From the NCBI GenBank assembly GCA_022257805.1, contig JAKOPB010000018.1, positions 1 through 7,752 on the forward strand: a stretch of DNA of 7,752 nucleotides. The letters are read 5' to 3'. Positions 1-5,317 of this stretch are shown here, piece by piece (position 1 is the stretch's first letter; every line of letters starts with the position of its first letter). A program made the position numbers and the translations under genes. The stretch comes from Nanobdellati archaeon. GTDB taxonomy: Archaea; Aenigmatarchaeota; Aenigmatarchaeia; PWEA01. The notes under the pieces were generated by a model, which saw nothing but the letters and a program-made list of their open reading frames with translations, was not told where the DNA came from and ran no database searches.

Positions 1-81
1 AGCACAAAGGAACCTTATCCAAAGGGCGAGGTAGGTTATCGCGGCGATGAAATAATCCAGTTGATCGAAAGGATGGTGTAG
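1..81 (+). CDS. rpl30: Large ribosomal subunit protein uL30, C-terminal end (partial)
   Basis: The window opens inside a reading frame in phase with base 1 that ends at TAG (79-81). Its 26 residues read STKEPYPKGEVGYRGDEIIQ followed by LIERMV. The PYPKGE-GYRG-INxLIxRM pattern is the usual C-terminus of archaeal uL30 (L30P), a 50S subunit protein. uL30 directly precedes uL15 in archaeal spc-type clusters, and that is the position seen here, three bases before the uL15 start. The 5' part of the gene lies outside the window. The identification relies on the short terminal motif and on gene order. Confidence 0.85.
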   Translation, partial: STKEPYPKGEVGYRGDEIIQLIERMV

Positions 82-84
82 AAT

Positions 85-501
85 ATGTCAAAGAAGAAAA
101 AATATAGAGGATCCGGGACCCACGGAGGTGGATCTAAAAAGAAAAGAAGAGGAGCAGGTTCCCGTGGCGGAAGAGGAAAAGGCGGTGAAAAGCACAGGAA
201 GTTCAAGTACCTGAAGGAGGATAGGAGACGTAAAGGCTTCAAGAGGCCGGAGTCTGTCCGAAGTAAGAAGAAGTCTATAAACATAAAGGAACTGGAAACC
301 AGGATAAACGAGTTTATTGAGATGGGGGCAGCAGAGGAGGTTGAAGGTGGATTCAAGGTCAATCTAAAGGAAGCAGGTTACAACAAGCTACTGGGTTCAG
401 GAGAAGTTACAGAGTCTCTTGAGGTCGAAGCCGAAAATTTTTCCCAAAAAGCAAAAGAAAAACTAGAGGAATCAGGGGGAAGTGCAATTGAACTATCGTG
501 A
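85..501 (+). CDS. rpl15: Large ribosomal subunit protein uL15
   Basis: This 138-residue protein is a 50S subunit component that binds 23S rRNA. The first 35 residues are the Gly/Lys/Arg-rich extension typical of archaeal uL15, with GSGTHGGGSKKKRRGAG and SRGGRGKGGEKH blocks. The rest is a smaller globular part rich in Glu, ending near VEAENFSQKAKEKLEES. ATG at 85 is supported by a GGTG element (75-78) six bases upstream, which overlaps the end of uL30. The 3' end overlaps secY by up to 20 bases, so the two are probably translationally coupled. Archaeal uL15 is often about 145-155 residues, so this copy is slightly short but has no sign of damage. Confidence 0.93.
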   Translation: MSKKKKYRGSGTHGGGSKKKRRGAGSRGGRGKGGEKHRKFKYLKEDRRRKGFKRPESVRSKKKSINIKELETRINEFIEMGAAEEVEGGFKVNLKEAGYNKLLGSGEVTESLEVEAENFSQKAKEKLEESGGSAIELS

Positions 502-1894
502 CCTCCTTACAATTGTTCCGGGTATAGAAGGCCCTAAGAAGAGGTTGAACTTCAACGACAAGCTGAAATGGACCGGGATTATAGTAATAATATACTTTAT
601 AATGGGAAACATCACGGTCTGGGGTGTCTCTCCTGTAGGACTTGAGAGGTTTGAATTTCTCCAGACCATCGTCGCTTCCGAGTTTGGCTCTCTGATAACC
701 CTTGGTATAGTTCCCATTGTTAACGCCTCGATTATACTCCAGCTTCTAACAGGAAGTGACATACTTCAGTGGGATACCAGTACTCCTGAGGGAAAGAAGA
801 TGTTTATGGGAACCCAGAAGCTTCTTGCAGTACTCTTCTGTCTAGTTCAGGCCACAGCCTTTGTTTCTTTCGGAGCCGTACCGGCCCAGGCCGGTATGAC
901 GGGTTTCGTTATAGCACAGATAGCTGCAGGTGGAATATTAATAGTACTGATGGACGAGGTCATATCGAAATGGGGATTTGGATCAGGAGTTTCCCTGTTC
1001 ATTGCTTCAGGGGTATCTCTTGAGATAGTCCAGAGACTTTTCAATCCACTGACGGCTGAAGGTACATTACCGACGATGGCTGAAGGTGCAGTCGGTTACG
1101 TACCTCAGGTTTTCCAGACACTGGCTGCGGGTAATTTCGTAGAAACTACTGCGGCCCTTATACCCATACTGTTCACAGTTCTGACGTTCTTCTTGGTTAT
1201 CTATCTTAACTCTATGAAGGTCGAAATTCCACTTGCCTTCGGTCAGGTCAAGGGATTCGGACAGAGATACCCTTTGAACCTGCTTTATACAAGTGTTATC
1301 CCGATTATATTTACCCATGCCATGCTGGCAAATCTTAATATACTGGGACAGATGCTTGCAGACAGGGGGATGCCGTTGCTGGGAAGGTTCGGTGAGGGAG
1401 GTATACCTGAATCAGGTCTGCTTTACTGGATTTACAGTCCCCAGGCCGCGACACCCAGAGATGGACTGCTGACAGAGATTGTGGTCAGTCGTATAACAGG
1501 GGCTCCGCTTCCTGAAGTTACCATCGCATGGTTCCCCTACGCCGCTGCAGTTTGTGGCCTTACGATAATCTTCTCGGTTTTCTGGATGAAGACGTCGGGA
1601 CAGGATTCAAAGACCGTTGCAGAGAGGATCCATGATATGGGTATGTCGGTGCCCGGTTACAGGAGAGATAAAAGGATAATTAAGAGGATCCTGGACCGTT
1701 ATATACCATACCTTGCAGTTCTTTCCGGACTGTTTATAGGTTTACTTTCAGTATTTGCCGACTTTTTTGGAGCAGTGGGTGGAGGCATAGGCCTACTCCT
1801 TGCTACGATGATAATCTACCGTATGTACGAGGAGCTCGCACAGCAGCACATGGAGGACATGCATCCAGCACTCCGGAAGTTTATGAGTGGATAG
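482..1894 (+). CDS. secY: Preprotein translocase subunit SecY (Sec61 alpha)
   Basis: SecY is the membrane channel of the Sec translocon, working with SecE and Sec61-beta to export or insert proteins. The 470-residue product has about ten hydrophobic segments (near residues 31-48, 69-90, 110-132, 138-160, 167-187, 222-242, 266-290, 345-369, 407-427 and 430-447). It shows the conserved GFGSGVSLFI motif at 165-174 and a basic loop with PGYRRDKR at 391-398, the region that contacts the ribosome. The C-terminus, EELAQQHMEDMHPALRKFM, is typical of archaeal SecY. The start is uncertain. GTG at 482 has GAGGA 11 bases upstream, while TTG at 488 has GGGGGA (475-480) seven bases upstream and would shorten the protein by two residues. 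Either start lies inside uL15. No adenylate kinase gene follows, unlike many archaeal clusters. Confidence 0.96.
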   Translation: MQLNYRDLLTIVPGIEGPKKRLNFNDKLKWTGIIVIIYFIMGNITVWGVSPVGLERFEFLQTIVASEFGSLITLGIVPIVNASIILQLLTGSDILQWDTSTPEGKKMFMGTQKLLAVLFCLVQATAFVSFGAVPAQAGMTGFVIAQIAAGGILIVLMDEVISKWGFGSGVSLFIASGVSLEIVQRLFNPLTAEGTLPTMAEGAVGYVPQVFQTLAAGNFVETTAALIPILFTVLTFFLVIYLNSMKVEIPLAFGQVKGFGQRYPLNLLYTSVIPIIFTHAMLANLNILGQMLADRGMPLLGRFGEGGIPESGLLYWIYSPQAATPRDGLLTEIVVSRITGAPLPEVTIAWFPYAAAVCGLTIIFSVFWMKTSGQDSKTVAERIHDMGMSVPGYRRDKRIIKRILDRYIPYLAVLSGLFIGLLSVFADFFGAVGGGIGLLLATMIIYRMYEELAQQHMEDMHPALRKFMSG

Positions 1895-1933
1895 ATTTTT
1901 ATTGTTAGAAACAAAGATTAACCTGGTGATGAG

Positions 1934-2563
1934 ATGGTTTTTGAAAATGCAACCGTGGGCGTGTTTCTGATATCCGTAGCCACAAGCTTAGTGATCTCGG
2001 TTTTTTACAAGATTTTCATGGATCAGGATGAACTTAAGAAGATAAAAGAAAAGATGAATGAACTCCAGGAGAAGTCAAAGGAAGCCCGAAAGGAAGGCAA
2101 CGAAGAAGAGGCTATGAAATACACCCAGGAGGTCATGGAACACAGTAAGGATCAGATGAAGATGCAGTTCAAGCCCATGATAGTGACCTTTATTGTAATA
2201 ATACCTCTATTCTGGTTTGTTCTCCCTGGTTTATATCCATCGGCTACAGTTCCACTGGGCGAGGCGGATACGTTTGAGTACAGTGGTGTTGAGAAGACTG
2301 TAGCATTAGAGGGCGAAGATCCTCTTCAGGTTTTGATAGATGGAGAACTATACGGTGAGAACGATGTTATAAGGATAAATGACTACAGGCTTAAGGTGAA
2401 CGAGTACAGGGCAGACGATGAGGAGTTGGAGCTTCTACGAGTTGCTGCAAGACTTCCGGTTTCTCTGCCTTTCTGGGGAAATGCACTTGGATGGCTTGGC
2501 TGGTATATTCTCGTTTCACTTGGTTTCTCACAGGTTTCCAGAAAGATGGTGGGTGCTAGGTGA
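1934..2563 (+). CDS. DUF106 / EMC3-like membrane protein (archaeal YidC-like insertase)
   Basis: This is a 209-residue membrane protein of the DUF106 family, which belongs to the YidC/Oxa1/EMC3/TMCO1 superfamily of membrane insertases and is commonly encoded beside secY in archaea. Visible parts are a first membrane segment (about 7-28), a charged coiled-coil stretch with several Met residues (about 30-78, ending QMKMQFKP), a second membrane segment (81-101), a 75-residue polar region (102-175), and a third membrane segment with GNALGWLGWYILVSLGFSQ (182-200). The helix-coil-helix plus conserved GWLGWY signature gives the family call. The polar region between segments two and three looks longer than I expect for compact members. 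ATG 1934 follows GGTGA (1925-1929) by four bases. Its stop overlaps the cbf5 start, implying coupling. Confidence 0.88.
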   Translation: MVFENATVGVFLISVATSLVISVFYKIFMDQDELKKIKEKMNELQEKSKEARKEGNEEEAMKYTQEVMEHSKDQMKMQFKPMIVTFIVIIPLFWFVLPGLYPSATVPLGEADTFEYSGVEKTVALEGEDPLQVLIDGELYGENDVIRINDYRLKVNEYRADDEELELLRVAARLPVSLPFWGNALGWLGWYILVSLGFSQVSRKMVGAR

Positions 2564-3522
2564 CGATGCGTGAGTTCTGTTTCAGAGAGGCCGTGATTTC
2601 CGATCCCAGGTACGGTATATATCCTGGTTCAAGGTCCATCGATGAACATATCAAGAGAGGTATAGTTGTTCTTGACAAGCCAAAGGGCCCTACATCTCAC
2701 CAGGTAACCGGGTGGCTGAAGGACATTTTGGATCTGGACAAGGCAGGGCATTCCGGGACCCTCGACCCGAAGGTAACAGGTGTTCTCGTGGTCGCTTTGG
2801 AAAAGTCCACAAAGGTGATGCCTCTTCTGAGTGGTCTTGATAAGGAGTACGTAGCCGTCATGGTTCTGCACGAGGAAGTGGATGAGGATAGACTGGAAGA
2901 TGTTTTGGATGGATTCAGAGGAGAGATAACTCAGATTCCACCGAAGAAATCTGCAGTTAAGAGAGAGGAGCGGAAGAGAGAGGTAAAGGGGTTGAATATC
3001 CTTGAAAACCACGGAAAAAAGGTTCTTCTGAAGATAAGGTGTGAGGCAGGGACCTATATAAGGAAGCTGGTTCATGACATCGGCGAGGAACTCGGATGCG
3101 GTGCACATATGAAGGAGCTCAGAAGGACGGCCGTGGGGCCATTTACGGAGGAAGGGGCCTTGAAGTTACAGACCGTTACCGACGATCTTGTTTTTTACCT
3201 GGAGGAGGAAAACGACGATATAATGGGTGATATCCTACCAGTCGAGACCGTGGCTGAACTTTCGAGATGTATCGTTGTCAAAGATACAGCCGTGGAAGCG
3301 CTGTGCAGCGGAGCCGATCTGGGTGTAGGAGGCGTTTCTGCAGCGGAGGAAAATATAAACGAGGGTGAGATGGTTTCCTTGCTGTCGGGTAAAGGAGAGC
3401 TTGTTGCAGTAGCGGAGTCTATGATGGATACCGATAGTATATGTGATAGCAATAAAGGAAAGGCGGCTTCGCTTGCCAACGTCATTATGGAAAGGGGTAC
3501 CTATCCAAAGGCGTGGAAATAA
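2560..3522 (+). CDS. cbf5: Cbf5/TruB-type pseudouridine synthase with PUA domain
   Basis: Cbf5 is the catalytic subunit of archaeal H/ACA ribonucleoproteins, converting uridine to pseudouridine in rRNA, and it can also modify U55 in tRNA T loops. The 320-residue protein starts with the archaeal N-terminal extension (PRYGIYPGSRSIDEHIKRG), then VLDKPKGPTSH (38-48) and the catalytic loop GHSGTLDPKVTG with the expected nucleophile at Asp69. KEYVA (95-99), QIPPKKSAVKREER (125-138) and GTYIRKLVHDIG (164-175) complete the catalytic domain. A PUA domain spans roughly 230-318 and ends in ERGTYPKAW. GTG 2560 overlaps the DUF106 stop by four bases and has GGTGG (2548-2552) seven bases upstream. ATG 2566 is the alternative, with its Shine-Dalgarno element too close. 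It is likely co-transcribed with secY and DUF106. Confidence 0.96.
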   Translation: MTMREFCFREAVISDPRYGIYPGSRSIDEHIKRGIVVLDKPKGPTSHQVTGWLKDILDLDKAGHSGTLDPKVTGVLVVALEKSTKVMPLLSGLDKEYVAVMVLHEEVDEDRLEDVLDGFRGEITQIPPKKSAVKREERKREVKGLNILENHGKKVLLKIRCEAGTYIRKLVHDIGEELGCGAHMKELRRTAVGPFTEEGALKLQTVTDDLVFYLEEENDDIMGDILPVETVAELSRCIVVKDTAVEALCSGADLGVGGVSAAEENINEGEMVSLLSGKGELVAVAESMMDTDSICDSNKGKAASLANVIMERGTYPKAWK

Positions 3523-3533
3523 GCAGGAATGCG

Positions 3534-3547
3534 GAAAGATTTAAAAA
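3534..3547 (+). promoter_or_regulatory. Archaeal promoter (BRE plus TATA box) for a leaderless unit
   Basis: The sequence GGAAAGATTTAAAAAGG contains a purine-rich BRE-like stretch (3534-3539) followed by the TATA box TTTAAAAA (3540-3547). The box centre is about 27 bases upstream of ATG 3571, which is the usual TATA-to-start distance in archaea, so transcription should begin at or within a few bases of that ATG (or of GTG 3568). It lies 11 bases after the cbf5 stop codon and has no competing gene, making it the clearest promoter in the window. It probably drives the zinc-ribbon gene, tRNA-Ser and possibly the uS13 block. Confidence 0.7.
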
Positions 3548-3570
3548 GGTTTGGAGTCATAAGAGTTGTG

Positions 3571-3747
3571 ATGTCTCCCCCGGCAAACGTGGGAAAAATA
3601 ATGGACGTCCTCGCTTGTCCCAAATGTAAGGGGGACGTAAAGTTTAATAAAAAGGAAAACAAGATAGTTTGCCACGCTTGTCGTCTCAGGTTTTCCGTGG
3701 ACGAAGGCATACCTAATATGCTTTTGGAAGACGCGGAAGGCTTTTAA
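3571..3747 (+). CDS. Trm112/YcaR (UPF0434)-like zinc-ribbon protein
   Basis: This 58-residue protein contains LACPKCKGDVKF, then CHACRLRFSVDEGIPNMLLE. Two CxxC pairs and the terminal GIPxML-EDAE motif match the Trm112p-like family (PF03966), including bacterial YcaR/UPF0434. In eukaryotes and archaea, Trm112 proteins stabilise and activate methyltransferases acting on tRNA, rRNA and release factors. It lacks the central insertion of longer Trm112 proteins and therefore looks more like the short YcaR form. The start is inferred: an upstream ATG (3529) would put the TATA box inside the gene, while ATG 3571 sits where transcription should start, giving a leaderless mRNA. ATG 3601 is another option and leaves the domain intact. 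The TAA stop directly touches the tRNA-Ser gene. The methyltransferase partner, if any, is not in the window. Confidence 0.75.
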   Translation: MSPPANVGKIMDVLACPKCKGDVKFNKKENKIVCHACRLRFSVDEGIPNMLLEDAEGF

Positions 3748-3787
3748 GCCGGGGTAGCGAAGCCAGGTTCAACGCGCCGGACTTGAG

Positions 3788-3835
3788 ACCGGATCTGTTG
3801 ACGAAAGGATGATAAAACTGACAGGTTTTCGAGAG
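3788..3835 (+). other. tRNA-Ser intron 1, anticodon loop (37/38), 48 nt
   Basis: This is the canonical archaeal intron position. The exon anticodon stem CCGGA/TCCGG is followed by a 4-bp central helix, CTTG (3782-3785) with CGAG (3830-3833, one T-G wobble). The two 3-nt bulges are AG^A (3786-3788) and AG^A (3834-3836). Cutting after the second base of each bulge gives a correct seven-base anticodon loop. Inside the intron ATCTGT (3793-3798) can pair with ACAGGT (3821-3826). Sites were assigned by hand folding. Confidence 0.85.
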
Positions 3836-3851
3836 ATCCGGTGGGCCGTTT

Positions 3852-3871
3852 AAGACCTGTGTACTGCGGAA
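3852..3871 (+). other. tRNA-Ser intron 2, variable arm, 20 nt
   Basis: The precursor folds as outer helix GGG/CCC (3843-3845, 3873-3875), 4-bp central helix CCGT (3846-3849) with GCGG (3866-3869), and bulges TT^A (3850-3852) and AA^G (3870-3872). A short inner hairpin pairs AGAC (3853-3856) with GT and CT (3861-3862, 3864-3865) across a bulged A. Removal leaves a variable arm with stem GGGC/GCCC and loop CGTTT, normal for Ser. The alternative is an unspliced, unusually long variable arm. Confidence 0.72.
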
Positions 3872-3888
3872 GCCCGCGTGGGTTCAAA

Positions 3889-3930
3889 GAGCCCTCTGGA
3901 AAATGTTTGAGAAAACCAGGGGTTGGAAAA
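3889..3930 (+). other. tRNA-Ser intron 3, T loop (59/60), 42 nt
   Basis: The T stem GTGGG/CCCAC is split. The central helix is TTC (3883-3885) with GAA (3926-3928) plus an A-G mismatch (3886, 3925). The bulges are AA^G (3887-3889) and AA^T (3929-3931). A strong inner helix pairs AGCCCTCTGG (3890-3899) with CCAGGGGTT (3916-3924), with one bulged T. Splicing restores the standard T loop TTCAAAT. Without removal there is no recognisable T arm, so an insertion here is hard to avoid. Confidence 0.82.
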
Positions 3931-3977
3931 TCCCACCCCCGGCGCCAACCAGAACTTGATGTTTTAAAGGTGAAAAA

Positions 3978-4445
3978 ATGCCTGAAGGAAGAAAAAACAT
4001 ACTGAGGATATTCGGTACCGACATTCCAGGAGAGCTGGAGATAGTCGATGGTCTTAGACGTATAAAGGGTGTGAGCTTCACCTCGAGCAAGGCTATACTG
4101 GAGAGAACTGGGATAGACCCTGAGAAACCGGCCGGGGAGCTTGGTAGTGAGGAAGAGAAACTAATAGAGGAGGTACTGGGAAATGGTGAACTTCCGGGGT
4201 ACGTTTTAAACAGAAGAAAGGACACAGAAACCGGTGAAAGCAAGATGCTAGTTTCCACTGATCTTGACATGCGGAAGAGACAGGATATAGATAGAGTTAA
4301 AAAGCTCGGTACATACAGAGGCATAAGGCACAGAAGAGGACTTCCAGTTCGAGGCCAGAAAACCAAGTCAAGTTTCAGAGGGGACTCTTCTGTTGGTGTG
4401 TCAACCGAAAAGATAAAGAAGAAAAAATCCGGAGAGGGTGAATAG
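3978..4445 (+). CDS. rps13: Small ribosomal subunit protein uS13
   Basis: uS13 sits in the 30S head and contacts the P-site tRNA and the 50S subunit. The 155-residue product begins with NILRIFGTDIPGELEIVDGL and GVSFTSSKAIL (31-41), the archaeal/eukaryotic S13/S18 pattern. The conserved C-terminal part is LGTYRGIRHRRGLPVRGQ (110-127) followed by KTKSSFR and a Lys-rich tail. The length fits archaeal uS13 (about 145-160). ATG 3978 follows AGGTGA (3968-3973) by four bases. The gene begins 30 bases after tRNA-Ser and opens the uS13-uS4-uS11-rpoD block. The Shine-Dalgarno element lies downstream of the tRNA CCA end, so it would remain intact after tRNA 3' processing. Confidence 0.95.
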   Translation: MPEGRKNILRIFGTDIPGELEIVDGLRRIKGVSFTSSKAILERTGIDPEKPAGELGSEEEKLIEEVLGNGELPGYVLNRRKDTETGESKMLVSTDLDMRKRQDIDRVKKLGTYRGIRHRRGLPVRGQKTKSSFRGDSSVGVSTEKIKKKKSGEGE

Positions 4446-4447
4446 AT

Positions 4448-4927
4448 ATGGGTGATCCCAAGAAACAGAGAAAGAAATACGAGAAGCCCCTTATTTCCTG
4501 GGATGAAAAAAGAATAGAGAAGGACGAGCACCTCATGAAGGATTACGGACTGAACAGAAAGGACGAGATACTGAAAATGGAGAGCTTTCTCAGAGAGCTA
4601 CGTAGGAGGGCGAGGGACGCTGCAGCAGGTACCACAGAGGAGGAAAAGAAAAGCCTACTCAATAAGTGCAGGAGGATAGGGCTTCTGGGCGAAGATGATG
4701 AAATAGGTCAGATACTAAGGATAGAATTAAGAGATATCATGGACAGAAGACTCCAGACTATCGTGTCGAAGATCGACGGGGTTAAGGGCGTTCGTCATGC
4801 AAGGCAGCTCGTTACCCATGGACATGTACACGTAGGAGACAGAGTAATGAGGTCACCTTCCTTTTTCGTGCCAAAAGAACTTGAAGATGAAATAACCGTA
4901 GATAAAAGTACTTTGGTGAGTGAATAA
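4448..4927 (+). CDS. rps4: Small ribosomal subunit protein uS4
   Basis: uS4 binds 16S rRNA early in 30S assembly. The 159-residue protein starts [14 protein letters not shown], the standard archaeal N-terminus, continues with [20 protein letters not shown] and [12 protein letters not shown], and carries the S4 RNA-binding domain at about 101-150 ([20 protein letters not shown], then [22 protein letters not shown]). It is a little shorter than many archaeal uS4 proteins (about 170-190), mainly at the C-terminus. ATG 4448 has GGTGA (4438-4442) five bases upstream, inside the end of uS13. The gap from the uS13 stop is two bases, indicating an operon. The motifs leave little doubt about identity. 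Confidence 0.95.
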   Translation: MGDPKKQRKKYEKPLISWDEKRIEKDEHLMKDYGLNRKDEILKMESFLRELRRRARDAAAGTTEEEKKSLLNKCRRIGLLGEDDEIGQILRIELRDIMDRRLQTIVSKIDGVKGVRHARQLVTHGHVHVGDRVMRSPSFFVPKELEDEITVDKSTLVSE

Positions 4928-4928
4928 G

Positions 4929-5315
4929 ATGTCAGAGAAAAAGGGTATAGCACATATACATTCGTCGGAGAACAATACAATTATACATATAACAGATCTT
5001 ACCGGAGCGGAAACTCTGAGCAGGTATTCCGGCGGTATGGTTACAGACAAGGACAGGGACAAAGGAACGTCTTTTGCCGCAATGCAAGCAGCTAAAAAGG
5101 CATCAAACGAAGCCCGAGCCAAGGGTATAGATAAGGTTGATATAAGGGTCAGGGCTCCCGGGGGACATGGTTCCAAGAGTCCAGGTTCAGGTGCACAGCC
5201 AGCTATACGGGCTATAGCAAGGACAGGGCTACGTATAGGTAAGATAGAGGATATCACTCCGATACCCCATGACTCCACGAGGAGACCCGGTGGTAAAAGA
5301 GGTAAGAGGGTTTGA
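4929..5315 (+). CDS. rps11: Small ribosomal subunit protein uS11
   Basis: uS11 is a platform protein of the 30S subunit, near the 3' end of 16S rRNA. The 128-residue product has [21 protein letters not shown] (6-26), the [25 protein letters not shown] core, [55 protein letters not shown] at the end; these match archaeal/eukaryotic uS11 (S14e) closely. ATG 4929 is preferred over an in-frame GTG at 4920 because GGTGAG (4915-4920) lies eight bases upstream of the ATG and would include the GTG. The gap to the uS4 stop is one base and rpoD begins two bases downstream, so all three are probably on one mRNA. Confidence 0.95.
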   Translation: MSEKKGIAHIHSSENNTIIHITDLTGAETLSRYSGGMVTDKDRDKGTSFAAMQAAKKASNEARAKGIDKVDIRVRAPGGHGSKSPGSGAQPAIRAIARTGLRIGKIEDITPIPHDSTRRPGGKRGKRV

Positions 5316-5317
5316 TT

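Larger units (their letters stand above)
3748..3947 (+). tRNA. tRNA-Ser(UGA) with three introns and encoded CCA
   Basis: The acceptor stem is GCCGGGG (3748-3754) with CCCCGGC (3937-3943), discriminator G (3944, typical of Ser) and encoded CCA (3945-3947). The D arm has GCG/CGC (3757-3759, 3773-3775). The anticodon stem is CCGGA (3777-3781) with TCCGG (3837-3841), and the anticodon TGA (3784-3786) sits in loop CTTGAGA. The variable arm is GGGC/GCCC (3843-3846, 3872-3875). The T stem is GTGGG (3878-3882) with CCCAC (3932-3936), and the spliced T loop is TTCAAAT. Introns at 3788-3835, 3852-3871 and 3889-3930 total 110 nt, and the exons sum to 90 nt including CCA, a normal length for a type II tRNA-Ser. 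The gene follows the preceding stop codon with no gap. No separate promoter is evident, so it may be cut from a longer transcript. Confidence 0.88.

Noticed and set aside
1895..1933. TTTTTATT after the secY stop as a promoter for the DUF106 gene.
   Set aside because: The predicted start would fall at the GGTGA ribosome binding site (1925-1929), removing it from the mRNA, and the motif is a poor TATA box. Co-transcription with secY is simpler.
3808..3821. GATGATAA followed by CTGA in tRNA-Ser intron 1, with GATGATAA again in tRNA-Leu intron 2 (6201-6208), suggested box C/D guide RNAs inside the introns.
   Set aside because: Only one C-like box is present with four bases to the D-like box, leaving no room for a guide, and the Leu intron has no matching CTGA. 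An 8-base match can be chance.
3828..3841. TTCGAGAGATCCGG in tRNA-Ser intron 1 resembles an anticodon arm with CGA, hinting at alternative splicing between Ser(UGA) and Ser(CGA).
   Set aside because: CGAG is explained by its required pairing with CTTG in the BHB central helix, and no alternative cut gives a seven-base loop with CGA in the anticodon position.
3948..3977. TTTTAAA just before uS13 as a TATA box.
   Set aside because: It lies 10-15 bases before the start codon, so transcription would begin inside the gene. It is also adjacent to the AGGTGA element that fits translation of a longer transcript.
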